Positions 49,101-58,100 of a stretch of DNA of 64,000 bases are shown here, one piece after another (the stretch's first letter is position 1; each line of letters opens with the position of its first letter). The DNA comes from Agrypnia vestita (Eukaryota > Arthropoda > Insecta > Trichoptera > Phryganeidae), in contig JADDOH010002131.1 in assembly GCA_016648135.1 (NCBI GenBank), forward strand, positions 1-64,000, in the 5' to 3' direction. Under the pieces are notes generated by a model that worked only from the letters and a program-made list of their open reading frames with translations, searched no databases and was not told the DNA's origin. Position numbers and translations under genes: made by a program.

Positions 49101-52100
49101 ATAAAATACGCTATTGTAAATAATGAATTCGCCGTTCGCTGTAAATAAAAATAAAATGGAATTAAAATCATTATTTTGTTCGATCAGAAACAGCGCGCAG
49201 CAACTATTTAATTAAAACAATAATAGTAAGCGATGGATTAGAGAAGGAAGGTATTAATTATGTAGCCGGATCGTTGTAAAAAAGTCGTGAATGACGTTTT
49301 TGTGTTGGGATGCAGCTGACAGGTAAACATCTATCACTTCTTCAGTATTTTTGGGGAGACATAGTTATTAATTTGAGAAAACTTAAACTGATTATTTTTA
49401 AACGTCTATCGGTTTCTATACTAAACTGTATCTTCCTCAGGACGGACACACCGACGTCCCGACAAAGATACAATAGAGTATCGAAAACGGTAGACGTTTT
49501 ATTTTATTTTTATTTTTTTTAGAATTCAAACAGCTTATTTGATATTAAGAAATATATCATATTATATAATAAGAATATTAAGCCAATTATATGAATTCAC
49601 TTGATAATCTAGAATACTATGTATTGTATACAAGAGAATAAGAAGATATATTTAACAAATTCAAGAAAAAGATCAAGAAAGAAAGAGTTTTTTTTTTAAA
49701 AGATATAAAAATAGATTAATACATGAAGGAAGGAAGGGGAAATGGATTAGTAGAGGGAATATGGGATAAGGAATAAGATCTGTGTGATAAAGGTTAGTTA
49801 TGTTTAAGGCCTCAAATACACATGCTTATTTAGTGGCACGTGAGCATGCGCAGTATCGACCTTCTCTAGGCCTTGCTTATTAGTGGCATGTGTGTACGCA
49901 CATTGCTAGTAACGAGCATGCCACTAGCCATACAACCGCCGGTTGATTTATGAGCATGCCACTAAGTGGCATGTGTATCTGTACCTTTAAGGAAGGCCGT
50001 GTGGAGTTACGCAATGTGTTGAATGTGTGTTTAAATCTTAGTAGTTGTCGCGTTGAAGATATCGAGTTCACTGAAGAATGTGTTAAAATACGATAAAATG
50101 CGAAAAACAATCAAGTGCGGTTTGTTAACTTTTAAAGCTTGTTAGGTTTTCTCAAATTAATCATCACTTCTTCGTTGTTTAACTCAGCTCGGACGTCTTT
50201 CTCATAAAACTTAATTGACTCGACGCTTAATAAGAATAAATTATAGCCGACCGTTTGACTGAAAATCCATCCACTAAAATCGCGGACGTTCCTAACCTCG
50301 GCCTAAGTTAAAGTTCACCGGAAGAGCTCGCGTGAGAAGGTTCAGCTCCCGGCGGGGGTGGTGGCCGGTATCATTTTCTGATGGCGTGAGCGCGCGCTTT
50401 CGCACCGACGAATTCGCCAAACAGAACGATATAAAATTAATCGCAAACATAAAAAAAATATCGATAGCAATTATTACCACAGCATAAACCTCAATTTACC
50501 GACGACGATTAAACAACTAATTGGAGAGGTTTACAGTTAAGTAAAAGAGAAAATTAAAACGAAAGAAAATAACGTAAAACCAGGGCGCTGGCTATTATCG
50601 TACTATCGTTTTCTAGCTTCAAATTCCAATAAAACAAATATCTTATCATTTTATAGATAACGAAATCTCGCTGTATCCCACAATCGACTATCGTAAAATA
50701 ATGTTTACTGTGAAACGTGTAATGTATAAGATAGGATTTCGGACGATTTTTAATTTCCATTATCTTCTTGCACCTCTTGTCCGAAGAAGTCTAGAGGCCC
50801 GCCACTTCGCCGAGGCAGCCCATTGTAGACCAATCCTCTTTTCACACACACATATTTAATATGTGTTGCTCGCTTCTTCCTCGGAATATAATAAAACATT
50901 TTTTTTTTAATTGAAGTGAATTTCTACACGTTTTGAATTTTGAACACACGTATGAGGGATCATCAATAAAACCGCCACTATTAAATAGAAGAAAATAGTG
51001 TGACGTGTTTGAAAATGATTTTGCAAAAATGGCACCGGAGACAGTTTTACAATGGATAACTACTACTCCGCATGGAGTGGAGACTATGGCCCTTACAAAG
51101 AAAAGTGTAGAAAAGCTCAAATGCACGCAACGATCCACAGAGAGATCCATGCTTGGAGTAAGCCTAAGAATTAGAAATGACGAAATTAGGCGCAGAACTA
51201 GAGTAGTGGATATCATGGATCGTGTAGCGAAGCTAAAATGGCAATGGGCAGGACGCGTTGCAAGGCAGGTTGCTACAAGATGGCCTCCCAGAGTTCTGAA
51301 ATGGAGACCTTGGGAGAATAAAAGAGACATTTGAAGACCTCAAGAGATGGGCAGACGATATAGCAACATTATAACTTAAAATATGCTTTATTTTAACTTT
51401 GTAATACACACAATATAAGTTATTAATTACTATTGTGGTTTCGAGAGGGACTGCTCCTCTCGAAACTCTGGTAGTAAGAGATAACTGATATTGCGTGTGT
51501 ATTACAAAGTTAAAATAAAACATATTTAAAATTACCACGTTTGTATGTTTAGAAGCATTTCATCAAAACCCATCAATTATAAAATCTCCGCTGCGGCTTT
51601 GTATCCACTGGTATTATAATGCCATTATCCTATTGACTAAGTTGAGGTATGTGCAAATACGTACATCTCAACTTAATTAATCGGATAGTGAGTGGCATTT
51701 TTGCTTCTGAACGGTTCGAAGATGGGAGGAGGGGATTACTATATTTTCCCAGGAACCTAGAGTCCAACCAAGCAAAAATTAGGATAAATTGAACGCACAG
51801 CATTCAATATATCTGAAAGAATAACCCTGAATGTTTTTTAATTTAAATTGGTCAAAGGGTGTAAGATTTTGTGAAGACCAGAGGGCCACTCGTGTAACAT
51901 ACCTAAAATAACATAGGACTCGTAATGCTAGGTGAATTTCGCTTGAAATAAAATAATACAAGACTTATAATACGGCTAACAAAATGTATATACCTGAAAT
52001 GGGGGCGATTAAATCCGGTAGATGTTTGTGGGGGTGGACAAGTTATTTGTAATGAAAGTGGTCTTTTATACATTATCATCACCAGTCGCGAGCCGATCAC

Positions 52101-55100
52101 GCGACGGCACAACACAACAAAAGTGTATTACACGCCGCCCGGCACAAAGTTAAACGGGAAAATGTACAAAGTAGAGCTTGACCAACGTAAATTGGCGACT
52201 TTGGAACTAAAACCCGCCCCGCCCGCACCCGGCAGTAACCCTCCGCCCTGTCATTCAGTTCAATCTCGCATTTGCGCGTGAGCTGTGACATGATGATTTC
52301 CAATATACAGTTAATTATTATGTCCAAAACATCCTAAACAGTCCGGGATGGTGCAAGAACAATTGCCAATGAAGTATTAAAGTTTTGCGAAGCTGAAAAA
52401 GCAAGTAATGGACCGATATTATAGTTGCCGGCAAACTTCTTGAAATATTTTGGCGTAGTGGGGGAATGCGCAAAAGACAACATTTGGGTCTCGTTGGTGG
52501 AATAGTACATGCCTTGCCTTTTTTTACGCTTCTACAGGCCAGATTAGATTCTAGAGGCCCAATTACAGAAGCGACATACATCACAAAACACCCAGGCTTG
52601 AGTAAATCGCATAGATTAAATTGTGACCTCACCGGGAATCGAACCCGTAACTCTCGGTATGGGAAGCCAGTGTCATACCCACTGCGCTACGGGGGCTGAG
52701 GGTACATGCGCAAACTTCCTCCCACTACGCCGTAAAATTTCAAGATGTTTGCCGGCTACTACACCGTTCGACAGGACTCTAGATAGAGCGGCCGCCATTA
52801 CTGGTTTGTTTCTTTAGTGTTGCCCGACCAAATTTCTATTAAAGGCTCCGACACCGGTCACCGGAAACTCTGTATATTATTATGTATTGTGTAATAAATT
52901 TACACCCTGGCAACTTCTGTTTCGCGACAGGGACGCCCTCCCTTGCACGCCAGTTTATACTGGTCGCATTCTAGTGTGACTTGCCGATTTTTGCGTGCGA
53001 GCAATATACAGCTTTATACTCGTTGGCGGGTATTTTGAGTGAACAAAAGCTCGCAAATACAGCGGGGTTCGGCAAAGGAATTTTAAAACTTTCACGAGGT
53101 GGGGGAAGGGGTGAACCACGTCAAAGCATCACAGTTTGCATAATACTAGATCTCGAGTCTGTCCCCAATTGAATCTCTTTATATGGAACTTTATATTGAT
53201 TTTTCGTTTATTTATAAAGTAATTCTAGTGTATTGTATTATTGCTACGCACTCTTAGGTCGTCCAATAGTAATAATAATAATAGTTGGATCATTTGTATA
53301 GCGCCGTTTTCGTGAGTACTCACCTCAAGGGCGCTTCACACAAAACAACTTACTGACTAAAAACAATTATTTATTATTACATACATATCCACTAGATGAC
53401 ATGCAAAAAATGGAATTACCATTTAAAACTAAAATAGTTGGGAGTGCTAGAAAGAATCAGGCGTTTTCGCGCAGTGCATACTAGGAGTGGGAAACATTAC
53501 GTAGTGATGTAACGGTCTGATTCTATAGGTGTTTATATGATTGTCTAAACAAATGCGTGTTTAGTTGTTTTTTGAACTGTGGTAAGCTGTATGTTTGTCT
53601 CAGTTTATTTGGTAGTTAACTTCACAAATTTGGTCCAGTCACCGCGAAAGCACGATCACCGAAATTGGTTTTGTGGACGCGATTTACTTCAACTAACCTA
53701 TTTGTATTAGATGTTGATGCTGATCGAAGAGAGTAGGTTAATAAGGATTAGGTTAATAAAGATTAGGTTGATAAAGAGTAGGTCAACCTCTCCTGCGTGA
53801 AGAGACCTCGACTAACAAATAGGTGGTTTTTAGTTGTTCTAGTATTTCGCGTGCATATGAGTGGAAGTATTTTTTTGCATTGTATTCCTTTCAACACAAT
53901 TGACCTATTTAGGTATTGAAATAAAACGGATATTTATACGAACAGTATGGATATTGTACAGATTCGATTCTCGACGTTTCGCTGGAGTCATATCGCGGCG
54001 TCCTTGATGCCCGCGGCGAGAGGACACTCTCCCGAGGACGCTGTGATATGACTCCAGCGAAACGTCGAGGATTGAATATCTACACAATCATAGGGTATAA
54101 TCACAATGCCGAACTGGGTGGCGAAAGTTTCTCATAAAACGGCCCTGGGTACACGGTGGGTCCATCTTTCACATTCATAGTGTTCGTTTAAATATCCATT
54201 TTATCTCAACACATATATATGTCGAACGAGCGTGACCATTATTACGTCTTTAACAATTTACGTGTACATTTTAAAAAAAATATCAAATACATGCGAAGCG
54301 CTAGATAAACTACATGAAAATGACCTATTTTAGTTATGTGTGTTATGTTGGGACACATGAAATGAGAAATATTATTATAAATAAATAACTATGCTTTACA
54401 ATTAGAAGGAAGGGTCATGCAAATATATAAATAATAACTAACCCGCCAGTTTTGCATTAATTAGTTATTTTGAAAAGGGCGAACCGAGAACGCGCACAGG
54501 ACAAAGCGAGATGATCGGCACGCTTCGAGATGTTAGTTACGAATTTAGCCGACAGGCGCTCGCACGTGAATGAACACTCCTGGCCAGCTCTGCCCGCTAT
54601 TTATATCATGTACAGTCTTGGGCGGTATCGGTCCAGTACGAGGAGGCTGGAACGATGATGGCGCTCGACACTTCGCGCACAGCATCCGAGACTTCAGGCT
54701 TTAAACCTTAGCTGAGGCTCTACGAGCATACGCTCTCAAATATAAGTACAGAAAATCTACTGGTAGTAATGAAGTTGGACATAGTTGGGCAAAATGTTGT
54801 GATTAGTGAATCCATTCTAAAGCCAAAATCCAGGGATTTCGGGATTCGAGAGTGGCATCAGGGTTATTTGGAAAACATTATCGCAGGACTATATTCCTGC
54901 CTTGATTTTGAGTCGAAAATGTTCAAGCAGCCATGACCTAATATCAATAGTTATAGAGTTATGCCATATCAAAGTTTGCATTTTTTTCAATATTTCTGGC
55001 TTATTTTTTACAAAACGTTGATCGTATCGATTACGAAAGAATTATTCGTTCCAATACAAGTTAAGTAAAATGATAAAAACCCTGCTAAAAACCATTCCAG

Positions 55101-58100
55101 TTGGAATTCGAAAGAGTTTATTATTTTATTTGACATGTATTAAAGGGAATGAATTTTTCATATTCGATATAAGTTACTGTCATGACAATCCAACGTCTTA
55201 CAAAAAATAAGTCAGAAATATTGAAAAAAAAAAATGCAAACTATTGATTTTAGGTCATGGTTGATTGCACATTTTAGACTCATAATCAAGGCGGGAATAT
55301 AGTCCTGCGAGGTTATTAATGTTTTCCAAATAACAAATAAATAATAGGTTAGATAAATAAATCTAAGTTGGTGTCTGAGTTTGTGTCTGTTGTGGAATAT
55401 ATAAATACATACACTATGCGGGAAACCCAGATATTGCAAAAAGTACAAAAACAAGCTCATCTAGTGCGCCCCTATGCGCCGCGCTAGGAAATAGGAAGTA
55501 GATCACGGCCTCGCAAGCAGCTGACTGAAGGCAATGTGGAGCGAAACAACACCGCGACACTTCCTCTGCGCGAATAAGCTGACTTCGCAAAATTCGCCAG
55601 TATATACACACATCGCACAATTCATCATGCACGTCCTCGTAAACAGTAAAATAAACAAATAATAAAGTTCTAAAAATATCTTCCTGGGTATTATGCAGTG
55701 TTTTTACGACCTTTCTGGCTGACGGCGACGTTTCGGATCCCATCAGGGCTGATGGACCCTGCAACGGGACCCGAAACGTCGGCCAGAAAGGTGGTAAAAA
55801 CACGGCACAATACCCCAGAAGACAAAAACCAAAAGATTCTGAGTGGCCGTGAAAACCTAAGAACATTTTCGAAAAATATGTTCATAAAATTAATTTAAAT
55901 ATATCTGCTAGCAGTCCGTACCCGGCGTTGTCCGGGTTACTGGAAGGTGTCATTGTTTCACTAAGCCTCTAAATAATAACGATGTATACATTTAATCCAG
56001 GCAGGAGGTGGATAGGATCTGGGAGAGCGGTGGGAATGACTATATCTAATAGAATCTTGTTTTTTACTAGCTATCTATCGTTAGATTGTGTTTCAAAAAA
56101 AAAATACAATCGTACAGATGAACAATCGTACAAAGCTGAACCAAACATTTCTTAGTTGCATTTTACAATCCTGGTGAACTTGATGAATAAATTTGAATTT
56201 GATGTATTTCCATACAAAAACATTATATAAAATTCAAAAAGAAGATAAGAGAAAAAGTGGTGAATTTGGAGATTTAAAAAACTCATTTTTTCTTCTTTTT
56301 TAATCAAGTCAAGAATATTTTCCAAAAGTTTCAAGTCAATCGGAGTAAAACTCTAGGGGGGAGAGAGAGCATTTGGAAATCCCTCTTATTAGACTCTGCC
56401 GGCCGGGAGCGTCGCAGGTATATCGAGGCAGCTGCTCAGCTATTGTTTGCCTGTCTTTATCGAGAGGCAAGAATTCGTCTGTTTAAATGTTTAAAAAATG
56501 AATTTAAGAAATAAAATTTAAGAATGTTTAAAAAAAAAGATCTCTTTATTCCAACTTTAATCGCTTTTTTCTCAAAACTCTATTTTAAAAATCGGTGGAC
56601 ACGGTTTCTCAAAAACCAATGAACGGATCTTACTGGAATTTTACACACTTCTTCTTGAAAGGATTGTCTAGCGATTTTTTAAGGTTTTTTTTCTTTTCCG
56701 TGGTATAGATTTTACCGAAAATGGTACTTTTTTGCATACAACTCTTACAAAAATTCAAATATTTTTTTAAATCCTTCGTTCAGTCACGGTCTATATACTC
56801 TAGGTGAGTTATCTAACAGAAAATATTTGGTTTTATGATTTCAGATAAAACTATCGTGAGTTGGTTATCCTGAACACCGCAAGGATACATTTTTCTAGGG
56901 GGTCTGCGAAAACCAGGTCCCTCCCACAGCTAAATTTTCAATTTTTTTAAATGAAAATTTTATAAAATATTGTTTAAATGTTGCTCTTTTATATGCTCAA
57001 AAGTTTCGCAGCGTCTTCGGAAGAGTGCCTTCAATCCGCACGTCAAGGACGTATTGACGTGAACCTTTAAAAACTACAAATTAATAATGTCCACTCACCT
57101 ACTCGTGATTTGACAAGTAGCTATAAGTAGTATCACCTGCATAATGAATGGAATAAAACGCCGATTTCATCAATGATACATATTAGCTATTACCATTATT
57201 CGTTTGTTTGAACAAATTATTATTAGCTGTCTGTTAATGCATCAACAGGCTATTTCGGCTATTTTCTTACTGAACTATTTTTGGGTTGAAGATGCGAGAT
57301 TACATTCATTTGAGAATCTATAATGTTGTATTAATAAAACCTGACAACAGAGGGTGCGGCGCATTTATTTTAACAACTATAGGAAATTTTCACACAAATT
57401 AAAGCCACTGCAGAAGCGCAATCGCGATAGCAATACTGATCGATAAAATACAACACATTAAATTATCGCGTTGTACTCCGAAATGCGATAACGATTGGTG
57501 TTGACTCTACCGATATTAATATGTATGTTTATGGATATCTCAGTGAATATGAATTTGGTGACTCAATACTCAATCAGCTGACCGTCGGGTAGGTATATAT
57601 TATATCCTACATTACAACCATAAGCGTGTAACGTCCAATAATGAAATATATAGGTATCGCAACATGCTCAATGACTCCAATCAATAGTTATTGATTATAT
57701 ATTACTGTAATAGGTTTAGTAACCGTTGAAATAAATAAATAAATAATAAATATCTATATATTAATTACGCTAAAAATGATGATGTTGCGGTATGTGAATG
57801 ATTTCTGTTGCCAGTTAAAAAAACATTTTAGAGCACTTTAACAAGATTAAAAAATATAGGAATACGAACAAACTGATATTAAGAAACATTCAAATTATAT
57901 TAAACTATCGGAAATTAATCGTTGTTTTTAAATATTTTCGTGGAATATTTAAAAAATCCGTGTTTTTATTGTCATAGAAAACAGCCAACTGTGCCGCGGA
58001 AATAATTTTTTTTCTGTCAAAACTGCTTTTTGACGTTTGACCGCGTTTGAGGTAAGCATGTTTCTCTTCTCGATCTCTTTTGTTTTTATATTTTTGCATT

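Larger units (their letters stand above)
49400..49500. repeat. Foldback carrying two opposed hammerhead-like modules
   Basis: The whole 101-bp locus is an inverted repeat with AAACGTCTA.CG at both tips. Each arm is a 42-nt module like that at 994-1035, so either transcript strand carries one sense copy. Confidence 0.7.
52175..52974. mobile_element. Non-autonomous DNA transposon with transposase fragment, copy 2 (contains nested MITE and SINE)
   Basis: Ends GCTTGACCAACGTAAATTGG and, in reverse, ATGCGACCAGTATAAACTGG. About 80% similar to copy 1 (27606-28073) by eye over the shared parts. The transposase fragment is interrupted by a stop. A second-level MITE (52422-52761) and a third-level SINE (52512-52701) are inserted after GGACCGATATTA. 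Confidence 0.7.

Noticed and set aside
50842..51330. 162-aa minus-strand ORF
   Set aside because: It lies antisense to the recognisable LINE reverse-transcriptase end on the plus strand and has no motif of its own.
55414..55866. 150-aa minus-strand ORF at 55.4-55.9 kb
   Set aside because: Half of it is the family H foldback read in one frame; the rest has no family motif.
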